Assembly: GCA_018398585.1 (NCBI GenBank)
Contig: JAGTTD010000013.1
Coordinates: 8,218,492 to 8,282,491, forward strand
Length of the DNA stretch: 64,000 bases
Direction: 5' to 3'
Origin: Simmondsia chinensis
Taxonomy: Eukaryota; Streptophyta; Magnoliopsida; Caryophyllales; Simmondsiaceae
Shown: positions 11,061 to 20,860 of the stretch, one piece after another
Numbering within the stretch: the first letter of the stretch is position 1
How the letters are laid out: each line of letters starts with the position of its first letter
The notes under the pieces: model-generated
What the model was told of the DNA's origin: nothing
What the model saw: only the letters and a program-made list of their open reading frames with translations
Database searches by the model: none
Translations under genes and position numbers: made by a program

Positions 11061-12046
11061 CAAAGAACATGCAGGCGGTAAACTCTCACCGGTTTGAGAG
11101 CTCGCGGTTTTTTTGCCCCATCTAACACGGGGGCGGTTGTATGTCCCATCTAACATCAAGGACGGGCGGTAAAACTCTCACCAGTTTGAGAGCCCGCAGT
11201 TGTGTGCCCCATCTAACACCGGGGAGGTTGTTTGTGTCCCACCTAACATCGGGACGGGCTGTAAACTCTCACCGGTTTGAGAGCCCGCAGTTTTTTGGCC
11301 CTATCTAACACGGGGGCGGTTGTATGTCCCGTCTAACATCAGGGACGGGCGGTAAACTCTCACCGGTTTGAGAGCCCGCGGTTTTTTGGCCCCATCTAAC
11401 ACGGGGGCGGTTGTATGTCCCATCTAACATCAGGGACGGACGGTAAAACTCTTACCAGTTTGAGAGCCCGCAGTTGTGTGCCCCATCTAACACCGGGGAG
11501 GTTGTTTGTGTCCCACCTAACATCAGGACGGGCGGTAAACTCTCACCGGTTTGAGAGTCCGCGGTTTTTTGGCCCCATCTAACACGGGGGTGGTTGGATG
11601 TCCCATCTAACATCAGGGACGGGCGGTAAACTCTCACCGGTTTGAGAGCCCGCAGTTGTGTGCCCCATCTAACACCGGGGAGGTTGTTTGTGTCCCACCT
11701 AACATCGGGACGGGCGGTAAACTCTCACCCGTTTGAGAGCCCTCGGTTTTTTAGCCCCATCTAACACGGGGGCGGTTGTATGTCCCATCTAACATCAGGG
11801 ACGGGCGGTAAACTCTCACCGGTTTGAGAGCCCGCAGTTGTGTGCCCCATCTAAACACCGGGGAGGTTGTTGTGTCTCACCTAACATCGGGACGGGCGGT
11901 AAACTCTCACCGGTTTGAGAGCCCGCAGTTTTTTGACCCCATCTAACACGGGGGTGGTTGTATGTCCCACCTAACATCAGGACGGGCAGTAAACTCTCAC
12001 CGGTTTGAGAGCCCGCGATTGTGTGTACCCCACCTAACATCGGGGT
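11061..12046 (+). repeat. tandem array 2 of element A, ~90-bp unit, ~11 copies
   Basis: Each unit has a CTCTCACC-GGTTTGAGAG inverted repeat followed by GCCCGC, then a CCCCATCTAACAC-GGGG segment and a TCCCAYCTAACATCRGG segment. Two unit types alternate over much of the array, one with a TTTTTTGGCCCC spacer and one with TTGTGTGCCCC, giving a ~180-bp higher-order period. Starts are near 11079, 11165, 11263, 11353, 11447, 11535, 11630, 11725, 11812, 11904 and 11994. Element B has only about four. Confidence 0.85.
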
Positions 12047-12380
12047 TGATAATATTCAGTCAAGCCATAAGCCCTTCTCAGGCTGGTAAGACACACTTAC
12101 GCTATAAGCCCTTCTCAGGCAAGCAGTACTTAAACCTGCGCCATAAGCCCTTCTCAGGCTGGCAAGGCGCACTTATGCTATAAGCCCTTTTCAGGTAAGC
12201 AGTACTTAAACCTACGCCATAAGCCCTTCTCAGGCAGGTAAGCCACATTTACGCTATAAAGCCCTTCCCAGGCAAGCAATATTCAAACATAACCATAAGT
12301 CCTTCTCAGGCAGGTAAAACATACTTAAATCATAAAGCCCTTCCCGGGCAGATAAAACATATTTGAGCCATAAACGCCTC
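12047..12380 (+). repeat. tandem array 3 of element A, ~38-bp unit
   Basis: Repeats of CATAAGCCCTTCTCAGGC with alternating tails (TGGTAAGACACACTTACG or AAGCAGTACTTAAACC), so the real period is about 76 bp. Units decay toward the 3' side (CCTTCCCGGGCAG, 12340). Element B carries the same array at 19139-19345 in inverse orientation. Confidence 0.8.
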
Positions 12381-13239
12381 TTTGGTAGGCGACTTGCGCT
12401 CCAACCGGTATCGGAGAACGAATTATGCATTAGCCAACATTAAAATACACTCTGACCCAGCCTGCGGCTCGGGGCTAGGAATTCAAAACAATCATTGTAC
12501 ATTCCGCCTAAGAGTTAAAAAGTATTCGCAATATGCTCCAATCTAGCCCACAGCTGGGGGCTAAGGATTAAAATACTCATAGCATGCCTCGTCTTGGTTC
12601 ACAAGTAAGAATTTGGAAACTAAATATGCGGTCAGCCGTGAGTAAGCCCAACGGCTAACATTTGGAAAAATCTTAAAATTAACCACTCCGAATAACCGCT
12701 CTACAAAATTAAGTAGAACAGCATCTCCAACAGCTGTTATTTGACCATGAAAAACGCCTCCAGCCAGGAATACAATTCCTAGAGGCCACGCTAAAAGTCA
12801 ATCGCGTCAGATTGAATAACGTCTCCAAAAACTGTTGTTCGACCAGGAACGCCTCCTATCAGGAATACCATTTCGAAGGGTCATGCCAAGAATTAACAAA
12901 TGGAATGAAGCAACGCGCACATTAACTACCAATGCAAGCAATTATAGGCATCTTCCAGTACCTTGCCGTAGGAAGATCCAATAAACATGATCCTTAAAAG
13001 GCTCAAGCCCCCTGAGCCCTAAAGCAAATCCCAAAAGCTAAAAACATTCGTCAGCAAAGAAGCCGTGGATGAATAAACTAAAACAAGGTTCACTTAAAAG
13101 GACCTCACAATTAATACCTATAAAATTCCTCATAACTGATAATGTTCATCAACAAAATCTTGACAGCCCACATATTGTCGGAGTATTTGAATGTTATACA
13201 CTCCACGGCTGAATGCGAATAGGTTCTATTCGCCCATGG
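12381..13239 (+). other. element A unique 3' interior, non-coding
   Basis: No gene. It contains GGGGCTAGG/GGGGGCTAAGG phrases at about 12472 and 12553, and several CGCCTCC-AGGAATAC repeats at 12760-12870. It is collinear with element B at about 18195-19130. Confidence 0.6.
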
Positions 13240-13253
13240 AGTGGGGGGCTAAC
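13240..13253 (+). promoter_or_regulatory. element A polypurine tract
   Basis: AGTGGGGGGCTAAC ends directly at the TG of the 3' LTR. The element B counterpart is GTGGGGGGCTAAC, and the Tat element at 60805 ends GCGGGGACTAAC, so the ...CTAAC|TG junction is shared. Confidence 0.8.
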
Positions 13254-14550
13254 TGTAGAGGATAAAAATAACCAGGTTAATATTAAACGAGATAATAACA
13301 AAAATAAAAAATAACTGTATTTTCACTTTCTCTCTCCTCTCTCCTCTTGATGGTGGGCCCCCCCTTTTTCTTATTCCCCATGTCTCCCCCTCTCCTTGGC
13401 ACTTCACTCTCCCTCTCTCTCTCCTGCTGGTCCCCCTCACCTCACGTGACTCTCTCCCTTCTTTCACTCTCACCGCCTCCCTACTCTCTCTCTCCTCACA
13501 CACAACCTCACCATCTCCCTCTTTCTCATCTCTACCGGCCACCACCGGTACCGGTACCTCCGACCATCGGGGCCGCCCTGTACCGCCTCCCTCTCTCACC
13601 CATACCGGCCACCACGGCCCGGTACTACCGCCGACCACCCCGGCACCACTACCGCCCACCTTTCTCTCTCCCATACCGGCCACCATGACCCGGTATGTCT
13701 ACTGCCGATCGCCGGGGCCGCCGGTACCGCCTCCCTCTCTCACCTCGGTACCGCCGACCACCGCGGCACCACTACCGCCTCCCTCTCTCCCCTCGGTACC
13801 GCTGACCACCTCGGCATCACTACCGCCTCCCTCTCTCCCCTCGGTACCGCCGACCACCTTGGCACCACTACCGCCTCCCTCTCTCACCTCTACCGCTTGA
13901 CACCCTTGCCGGTACCGACGGCCCACCCGGTACCGACCACCCTCTCTCTCTATAAATACCCCATTCTCCCTCTCCTCACACCCAAGGCACAAGTAGCCTC
14001 CTTTCTCTCTCCTAACAACCCAACAACACAACAACCCACCTTTCTCTCTCCTAACAACCCAACAACACAACAACCCACCTTTCTCTCTCCTCTTACTCCG
14101 GCTAACCCCCAACCACCTTGCTGGCACACCTCCGGCCATGCGCCGGCCATCCTGCCGATACGGCTCTGACCCTTGGCGCCGTTCTCTTCTCCGGCCACCT
14201 CGCTGGCCCTTTGGCTGTTGTTTCTCTCTCTCCAGGCCCATAAGGCCCTATGTCGGCCACCTTGCAGGTACGGATTCCGGCCACCAGCTGCTAAGGACCC
14301 CCTCCATATACGATAAGTATTTATTATTGTTTACTTTTACGTTATTTACTTATCATATATTATTATTATTATTATTATGCCTTTGCTAACTTAGGCATCG
14401 GAGGGGTCTCCCACAGGAAAACCCGTGGGTCCCTCTAACGGCCTTCTTTATTTTGCAGGGGAGCCCGGGTTAAACACGCCAGCAGCAGCTTTCTCAAGCG
14501 AGGGTTGAGTCCCGCTCTCATCTAGAACCTGACCAAAAAATCCCGAAGCA
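13254..14550 (+). repeat. element A 3' LTR
   Basis: TGTAGAGGAT...CGAAGCA. Collinear with the 5' LTR but longer, retaining the (TTA)n run at about 14357-14377 and the TTTTGCAGGGGAGCCCGGG block (14450-14470). U3 has four to five ~50-bp CGGTACCGCCGACCACC units (13690-13900). The TATA box is at 13950-13958. Frames in this region are low-complexity. Confidence 0.9.
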
Positions 14551-14741
14551 GTTGGGTAACTAAATCTTTTAAAATTTAACTCGAGTGATTAATTTGTCCA
14601 TTTTAAAATACTTGAGTTACTAAAATAAACTTTTATTAAAAGTTTAGTGATTAAATTTTTTAAAATTTGACTTGAATTTTGATTACTTTGATATTCAAAA
14701 AAGAATTTTAGCATAAGGAATCAAAAGTTTCACAGCCGCAT

Positions 14742-14754
14742 AAACCCTAACCCT
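14742..14754 (+). promoter_or_regulatory. telo-box upstream of the F-box gene
   Basis: AAACCCTAACCCT lies 10-22 bp before the F-box start codon. AAACCCTAA is the plant telo-box, common in 5' regions of housekeeping genes. The duplicated locus has an extended version (TTAGGGTTAGGGTTAGGG on plus, 40902-40919). Confidence 0.55.
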
Positions 14755-14763
14755 ATTTCTTCC

Positions 14764-16281
14764 ATGGAAGACCCCAATTCCAAACGTCAATGCAATTCAA
14801 CGATGGAAATCACCGAAGACCGGCTCAGTTCACTCCCCGATTCCATCCTTTCCACCATCCTTTCTCTCCTCCCCACAAGAGACGCCGTGTCCACCAGCGT
14901 CGTCTCCCAGCGGTGGCGCCACCTCTGGACTACAATCACCGACCTCAACTTCGTCTATGCTCCCGCATACCCGACGGAGATCCGCTTCGATGTCTCTGAA
15001 TTCTTCACCATTATCGATGACGGTCTCCGTCGGCTCGCCTCCCCCTCTATTGGTAACTTCAAAATTGTCGTTGACGCTAATTCGTTGTTTGAGGATGATG
15101 GTGATGAAAATTGCGCCGCCCGTCGCCGATATTGGCTAGGCTGCTGCGCCCAGTTGGAGTCATTGATTAGTCAATTGTGTAGTCGTGTTGTGCACAGTAT
15201 GCATATCCTTTTGGATTCTAATTTTCTTAGGCCTTGTATACCACAATGTGTTTTTAGGATTACATCACTTGTAACCCTTGATCTGTGTTACCGTCTTGAT
15301 TGCAAATTGCCTAAGGAAATTGTTCTTCCTTGTTTGAAGAAGCTGCATATTAAACTAGATTATCACTATCACAAATTGATCTGGAGGCTGATTCCTTCTT
15401 GTCCTTTGCTTGAGGATTTAGAGCTAAGGGTAAATTATGGGGATCTTTATGATTATATGGAAGAGGGGATACCAAAGGAAAATGACGTCACAGTTGTCAT
15501 ATCATCACCAAAGTTGAAAAGGTTGAATTTGGGTTTTTCTGCTGAATGGATGAAAGTCACAATTGATGCTCCCAATCTCGAATATTTAGAGATCTTTGAA
15601 ACTGGTCTCTCTATGTATTCCTTTGCAAAAAATCCAACCTCATTGGACCATGTCAGCGTTGATGTGCCCATATTTCATGAGGATATACCAAAGTATAAAA
15701 GCCATATATTGGAGCTAATCGCAATGGTTGCCAATGCTAGGTCTCTCAAATTGGCTTTTCGAAATGCGAGTGCTTTCTATTACCTAAGTGAAGAAATTTC
15801 ACCAATGTTCCACAACCTGATCGACCTTGATTTAGACAAGATTAAGAGTTGGAAAACGTTATTTTATTTTCTCCAAAACGCACCTAATTTAGAATTTCTT
15901 CTTGTGCGTCGTTATGAAGGTGATGATCGTGAATGTTTAGAGGGGGCAATGCAGTGGACCCTAGATAATGTACCCATGTGTTTGTCATCACATCTAAAAA
16001 CGATAAATATATGGGGCATTAAAGGAAGCAAAAATGATTTGAAGCCAATAAAGTATATTCTATCCAATGCAATGGTATTGGAGCTGCTTAATGTAACTAT
16101 TCGTTATTGTTATGAGAAAAAGGGAGCAACAATCTGCAAGGAACTGGAATTCTCCGAGGAATTATTCACGTGCTCAAGAAGTTCACCAACTTGTGAGATT
16201 CAATTCTCTGGTATGCATCTCAAAGTGTCAAAAGAGGGCATCAAAATTGGAAAACTTGACGGTCGATGTCTTTGTTTATAG
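14764..16281 (+). CDS. F-box/FBD/LRR-type protein, intact
   Basis: 505-residue single-exon frame. Residues about 18-60 form an F-box (LPDSILSTILSLL, then SQRWRHLW), the surface that binds SKP1 in SCF ubiquitin ligases. The middle has leucine-rich segments of the F-box/LRR type (for example SCPLLEDLELRVNY around residues 218-231). Residues about 405-480 form an FBD domain (LSSHLKTINIWGIKG, then IKYILSNAMVLE). By family knowledge it should be a substrate receptor for protein ubiquitination; its target is unknown. The start is the first Met, supported by the same N-terminus in the duplicate at 40894. Many relatives have introns, but this frame is uninterrupted from F-box to FBD. It is flanked by elements A and B in opposite orientations. 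It is the only gene in the window that looks functional. Confidence 0.9.
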   Translation: MEDPNSKRQCNSTMEITEDRLSSLPDSILSTILSLLPTRDAVSTSVVSQRWRHLWTTITDLNFVYAPAYPTEIRFDVSEFFTIIDDGLRRLASPSIGNFKIVVDANSLFEDDGDENCAARRRYWLGCCAQLESLISQLCSRVVHSMHILLDSNFLRPCIPQCVFRITSLVTLDLCYRLDCKLPKEIVLPCLKKLHIKLDYHYHKLIWRLIPSCPLLEDLELRVNYGDLYDYMEEGIPKENDVTVVISSPKLKRLNLGFSAEWMKVTIDAPNLEYLEIFETGLSMYSFAKNPTSLDHVSVDVPIFHEDIPKYKSHILELIAMVANARSLKLAFRNASAFYYLSEEISPMFHNLIDLDLDKIKSWKTLFYFLQNAPNLEFLLVRRYEGDDRECLEGAMQWTLDNVPMCLSSHLKTINIWGIKGSKNDLKPIKYILSNAMVLELLNVTIRYCYEKKGATICKELEFSEELFTCSRSSPTCEIQFSGMHLKVSKEGIKIGKLDGRCLCL

Positions 16282-16952
16282 GAGTTATAAGGAGAAAGCC
16301 TATTAAATAGTTAATGATCAGATCAACATGATCGAGTGGACTTGATATCAACTTTTATTTTGTAACTGGAGGTCTCTATTTATACAACTTTCTTCATTTG
16401 TGACTAGTGCTTGTACAGATTTTGATGTTGCTCACAGTGGTCAATTGCCTCCCAACTTTTGGATGTGCAATATATCCAACTATGGATTCTCAATTGATCT
16501 ACAACAAGTTGTTTTAGATCCGCAACAACATACACATTCTTTATGTTGTGCTGTCCTTGACAGCATCTTCAACATGGGGGATGGAGATTTTGTTATTAGC
16601 TTATTAGCATAATCTGCTGTAAATCAGTAACAATAGAGAATCCATGTTTATTAACTCCTAACTACTGTACAAGTTCTCTGTAGGCTCTTTTTTTTTTTTT
16701 AACTCGGGTCCTATATAATTATAAGTAAGGTGCATTGAGGTTGCATATCAAATATTTTTTTTTTTTTGGATTCTGTTTTTGCATGCCTTGAGGGAAACTG
16801 TAGGTGAAGAGAAAGTTATTAGTGGTGCTTCTAGTGGTAACATGTGCTTATGCACCATATGCTGCTTAAGAACAATTCTAATCTAGAAGTGGAAATTGCA
16901 TTCTTTTCCTCCTGCACATTAGATAAGTAACAAATGCTATATCTATTATATA
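16282..16952 (+). other. F-box 3' flank, shared with the duplicate locus
   Basis: No further gene is called. The stretch is collinear, in inverse orientation, with about 38800-39400 downstream of the F-box pseudogene, so it belongs to the duplicated unit. It includes poly-T runs at about 16690 and 16757. The 70-codon frame at 16400-16612 is not conserved in the duplicate. Confidence 0.6.
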
Positions 16953-16957
16953 CAAAG

Positions 16958-18174
16958 TGTTTATGGAGTTTCTGGTTGGGTGGTTCTAGACAAGAGCGGG
17001 ACTCAAACCTCACTTAAGGAAGTAGCTGCTGGCGCGTTTAACCCGAGCTCCCCTGCAAAACAAGCAAGACCGTCAGAGGGACCCACGGGTTTGCCCGCAG
17101 GAGACCCCTCCGATGCCTAAGTTAGTAAAGGCATAATAATAATAATAATATATGATGAGTAAATAACGTAAAGTAAACAATAATAAATACTTATCGTATA
17201 TGGAGAGGGGGCTTGGTAGCTGGTGGCCGGAATCCGTACCGGCGAGGTGGCCGGAGCGTGGCCTTATGGGCCTGGAGAGGATGGAACACGAGCCAAAGGG
17301 CCGGCGAGGTGGCCGGAGAGGAGAACGGCACCGGTGGTCTGAGCCGTATGGGCGAGGTGGCCGGCGCACGGCCGGAGTTATACCGGAGTGAGAGGAGGGA
17401 GAAAGATGGGTTGTTGTGTTTTTGGGTGGTTAGGAGAGAGAGGGGGCTCCTTGTGCCTTGGGTATGAGGAGAGGGAGAATGGGGTATTTATAGAGAGAGA
17501 TGGTGAGGTGGTGAAGCGGTAGTGGTGCCGAGGTGGTCAGCGGTATCGAGGTGGCGGCGGTAAGGGTTGTTGAGCGGTAAGGGAGAGAGAGTGAGGTGGT
17601 ACCGGGGGGTACCGGGGTGGTTGTACCGACGAGGTGTCGGGCGGTAGGTGAGAGAGTGAGATGGTACAGGGCGGTAGAGGTGAGAGGGAGGTGATAGTGG
17701 TGCCGAGGTGGTCGGCGGGACCGAGGTGGAGGCGGTACTTGGTAGAGGAGAGAGAGGGCGAGGCGGTAGGAGAGAGAGATGGTGGAGGTATGAGAGAGGG
17801 ATGACCGAGGAGGAAGAGAGGCGGTAGTACCATCGTAGTGCTGGCGAGGTCGGCCGGTGCTAGTAGCCAGGGTCGAGCGGTCAGGCGGGGTACCGGGTCC
17901 TGGTGGCCAGTCATGGTGGCGAGGGTGGTAGGAGAGAGAGAGTGAGGCAGTGGTTGTAGTTGGAGGAGGAAGGTGAGGCAAGTTAGGGAAGGCAAAGGAG
18001 GAGAGAGAAAGGATGAAGTGCAAAGAAAGAGAAAGGGGCGTGAGGAATAAGCAGGGGGGGGGGGGGGCACTGGTCAAAGGAGAGAGGAGAGCTGAAATAC
18101 TAAATTATTCTTAATTTTTGTTATTATTTTGTTATTCTATTTTAATATCAACCTGATTATTTTTATCCTCTACA
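16958..18174 (-). repeat. element B 3' LTR
   Basis: Plus-strand limits TGTTTATGG...CTCTACA. The minus-strand TATA box is at 17485-17493 (TATTTATAG on plus). U3 is GC-rich, with TCGGCGG/GGTACCGAGGTGG minisatellite units. A short (TAA) run at 17131-17150 contrasts with the long run in the partner LTR. A poly-G run lies near 18054-18067. Confidence 0.9.
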
Positions 18175-18189
18175 GTTAGCCCCCCACGC
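18175..18189 (-). promoter_or_regulatory. element B polypurine tract
   Basis: On the minus strand this reads GTGGGGGGCTAAC directly before the 3' LTR TG, equal to the tract of element A. Confidence 0.8.
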
Positions 18190-19138
18190 CATGGGTGAAT
18201 GGGACCTGTTCACATTCGGCCGTGGAGTATACAATATCCCAAGGCTTCGTCCATATGTGGACTGTCAAGATTTTGTTCATGAACGTTATGAGTCATGAGG
18301 AATTTTATAGGCATTAACTGTGAGGTTCTTTTAAGTGAACCTTGCTCTAGTTTATCCATCCACGGCTTCTTTGTTGCGGTTTTATATCGGCATTTGGTTC
18401 TATGCTTCCTTGTTTGATGAAAGTTTTTAACTTTTGGCATTTGTTTTAGGACTCGGAGAACTCGAGCCTTTTTAAGGATTATGTTTGTTGGATCTTTCCA
18501 CGGCAAGGTACTTGAAGATGCCTATGATTGCTTGCGTAGATAGTTAATGTGGGTGTTGCTTCATTCCATTTGTTAATTCTTGGTATGGCCCTTAGGAATT
18601 GTATTCTTGATAGGAGGCATTCCTGGTCGAACAACGGTCTTTGAAGACGTTGTTCTACCTGACGCGGTTAACTTTTAACGTGGCCTCAAGGAATTATATT
18701 CCTGACTGGAGGAGTTGTTCATGGTCGAATAACGGTTGTTGGAGACGTTCTACTTAATTTCTTAGAGCGTTTATTCGGAGTGGTTAATTTTAAGATTTTT
18801 CCAAATGTTGACCGTGGGGCTTAGTTATGAATGACCGCATATTTAGTCTCCAAATTCTTACTTGTGAGCCGAGATGAAGCATGCTGTGAGCATTTTAATC
18901 CTTAGCCCCCAGCCGTGAACTGGATTGAAATGTATTGCGAATAATATTTTTAACACTTTGGGCAGAGTGTATTATTAATGTTTCTACTTCATAGCCTCCA
19001 ACCGCAAACTGGGTCAGAGTGTATTACTTACTTTAATATTGGCTGATGCGTAATTCGCGCGCCGATACCGGTTGGAACGCAAGCCGCCTGCTGAGGAGGC
19101 GTTTATGACTCAAATACGTTTTATCTGCCCGGAAAGGG
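18190..19138 (-). other. element B unique 3' interior, non-coding
   Basis: Collinear with 12381-13239 of element A. No gene is recognised. Confidence 0.55.
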
Positions 19139-19345
19139 CTTTATGATTTAAGTATGTCTTATTTGCCTGAGAAGGACTTATGGTTATGTCTGAGTACTAC
19201 TTGCCTGAGAAGGGCTTATAGCGTAAGTGTAGCTTACCTGCCTGAGAAGGGCTTACGGTTATGTTTGAGTACTGCTTGCCTGAGAAGGGCTTGTAGCGTA
19301 AGTGCGTCTGACCAGCCTGAGAAGGGCTTATGGCTTGACTGAATA
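19139..19345 (-). repeat. element B array of ~38-bp units
   Basis: About six GCCTGAGAAGGGCTTA units (plus-strand reading), the inverse of array 3 in element A. Confidence 0.8.
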
Positions 19346-19695
19346 TCATCAACCCCGATGTTAAGGTGGGGTACACAACTGCAGGCTCTCAAGTCGGTGA
19401 GAGTTTACCGCCCGTCCCGATGTTAGGCTGGACACACAAACAACCGTCCCGGTGTTGGATGGGGCAGACACAATCGCGGGCTCTCAAACCGATGAGAGTA
19501 TACCGCCCTTCCCGATGTTAGGTGGGACACAAACAACCGTCCCGGTGTTAGATGGGGCACACACAATCGCGGGCTCTCAAACCGGTGAGAGTATACCGCC
19601 CGTCCCGATGTTAGGTGGGGCACAAAAACAACCGCCCCAGTGTTAGATGGGGCACACACAACCGCGGGCTCTCAAACCGGTGAGAGTTTACCGCC
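19346..19695 (-). repeat. element B array of ~90-bp units, ~4 copies
   Basis: Units show GGCTCTCAAACCGGTGAGAG followed by TACCGCCC, with CCCGATGTTAGGTGGG and CCGGTGTTAGATGGGGC between. They are equivalent to array 2 of element A, which has about eleven units. Confidence 0.8.
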
Positions 19696-20860
19696 AGAGG
19701 GTCCTTCATGGTAGGTGGAGGATGACCGCTCAAACTCTCCTTGCCCTTTTGTTTTAACTTGGGCAAGAAGGACGAAGCCCCCATTGTTTAAGGGACTTAG
19801 TACACCGAGGCCTTCACATTAGGTAATAGTCGGGCGGTTCCTTCACTTTAGGTGAAGTGTAACCACCCCACCTTTTCTTGTTCTCACAGTAGGTGAAATC
19901 CAGGCGCTTCCTTCACATTAGGTGAAGGGTGACCGCCCAACCTTTTCTTGTTCTCACATTAGGCGAAAGTCAGGCGGTTCCTTCACATTAGGTGAAGGGT
20001 GACCGCCCAACCTTTTCTTGTTCTCACATTAGGAGAAAGTCAGGTGGTTCCTTCACATTAGGTGAAGGGTGTCCGCTTGCTGACCTTCACGTTAGCTGAA
20101 GGTTAACCGCCTGCGGACTTCCACGTTAGGTGAAAGCTAACCGCCTAACTACTTCTTGCTCCTTTGCTTTAAGCTGAGCAAGGAGAACCAAGCCCCCATT
20201 GTTTCAGGGACTTAAACAACCGTGGTCTTTCACTTTAGGTGAAAGCCAACCATCAGCGGTTGTTCACTTTAGGTGAAGGTTAACCGCTTGCGGACTTCCA
20301 CGTTAGGTGAAAGCTAACCGCCTGCTGACCTTCACGTTAGGTGAAGGTTAACCGCCTGCGGACTTCCACGTTAGGTGAAAGCTAACCGCCTGCTGACCTT
20401 CACGTTAGATGAAGGCTAACCGCCTGCGGACTTCCACGTTAGGTGAAAGCTAACCGCCTAACTACTTCTTGCTCCTTTGCTTTAAGCTGAGCAAGGAGAA
20501 CCAAGCCCCCATTGTTTCAGGGACTTAAACAACCGTGGTCTTTCACTTTAGGTGAAAGCCAACCATCAGCGGTTCTTCACTTTAGGTGAAGGTTAACCGC
20601 CCGCGGACTTCCACTTTAGGTGAAAGCTAACCGCCTGCTGACCTTCACTTTAGGTGAAGGTTAACTGCCTGCGAACTTCCACGTTAGGTGAAAGCTAACC
20701 GCCTAACTACTTCTTGCTCCTTTGCTTTAAGCTGAGCAAGGAGAACCAAGCCCCCATTGTACAAGAGACTTAGCATACCGAGGCCTTCACATTAGGTGAA
20801 AGCCAAGTGGTTCCTTCACATTAGGTGAAGGTTAACCGCCTGACAATTCCAGCTCCCGGT
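19696..20860 (-). repeat. element B hairpin-rich array (equivalent of array 1)
   Basis: More than twenty CTTCAC-GTTAG-GTGAAGG or CTTCCAC-GTTAG-GTGAAAG inverted repeats (plus-strand reading) separated by TAACCGCCTG-type linkers. A larger unit is punctuated by ACTTCTTGCTCCTTTGC...GAGCAAGGAG and AAGCCCCCATTGTT at about 20150, 20460 and 20705. Its internal organisation differs from element A, where the unit is ~136 bp. Confidence 0.8.

Larger units (their letters stand above)
4110..14550 (+). mobile_element. element A: LARD-like non-autonomous LTR retrotransposon
   Basis: A complete 10.4-kb LTR element in structure: two LTRs (TG...CA), 5-bp target duplication GTTGG at 4105-4109 and 14551-14555, a PBS just after the 5' LTR and a polypurine tract just before the 3' LTR. 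The ~8-kb interior has no gag, protease, RT, RNase H or integrase motif in any frame; reading frames there are short. Large LTR elements with long non-coding interiors are called LARDs in plants, and this fits. The interior has a leader with repeated small inverted repeats, a duplicated ~2-kb module, and three tandem arrays before a unique 3' segment. Element B (16958-27324) is a second member. The PBS core resembles that of the Tat-lineage element at 44003, suggesting that lineage as mobilising partner (inference). Confidence 0.85.
2831..14713. mobile_element. long-TIR non-autonomous DNA element, interrupted by element A
   Basis: 2831-3260 is matched in inverse orientation by 3865-4109 joined to 14556-14713. 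The right arm is continuous once element A (4110-14550) and one copy of its GTTGG duplication are removed. Each arm is about 400 bp. Recurrent phrases are TTTAGTCACCCAA and AATGGACAAATTAATCACTC on the left, and their complements at 14551-14610. The ~600-bp middle (3260-3865) is AT-rich, without a transposase frame, and includes motifs around GGTACCCTGAGGTTT (3555 and 3645). The ends (TGACAAAAG / TGCTAAAAT) are poorly conserved and I found no convincing TSD. Long arms with an empty centre fit a foldback or MULE-type derivative. Confidence 0.6.

Noticed and set aside
10333..12046. CRISPR-like arrays (regular palindromic repeats)
   Set aside because: The sequence is plant nuclear, units are contiguous without unique spacers, and there are no cas genes; they are retrotransposon minisatellites.
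16400..16612. Small gene downstream of the F-box gene
   Set aside because: The frame is not conserved in the duplicated locus; probably 3' UTR or flank.
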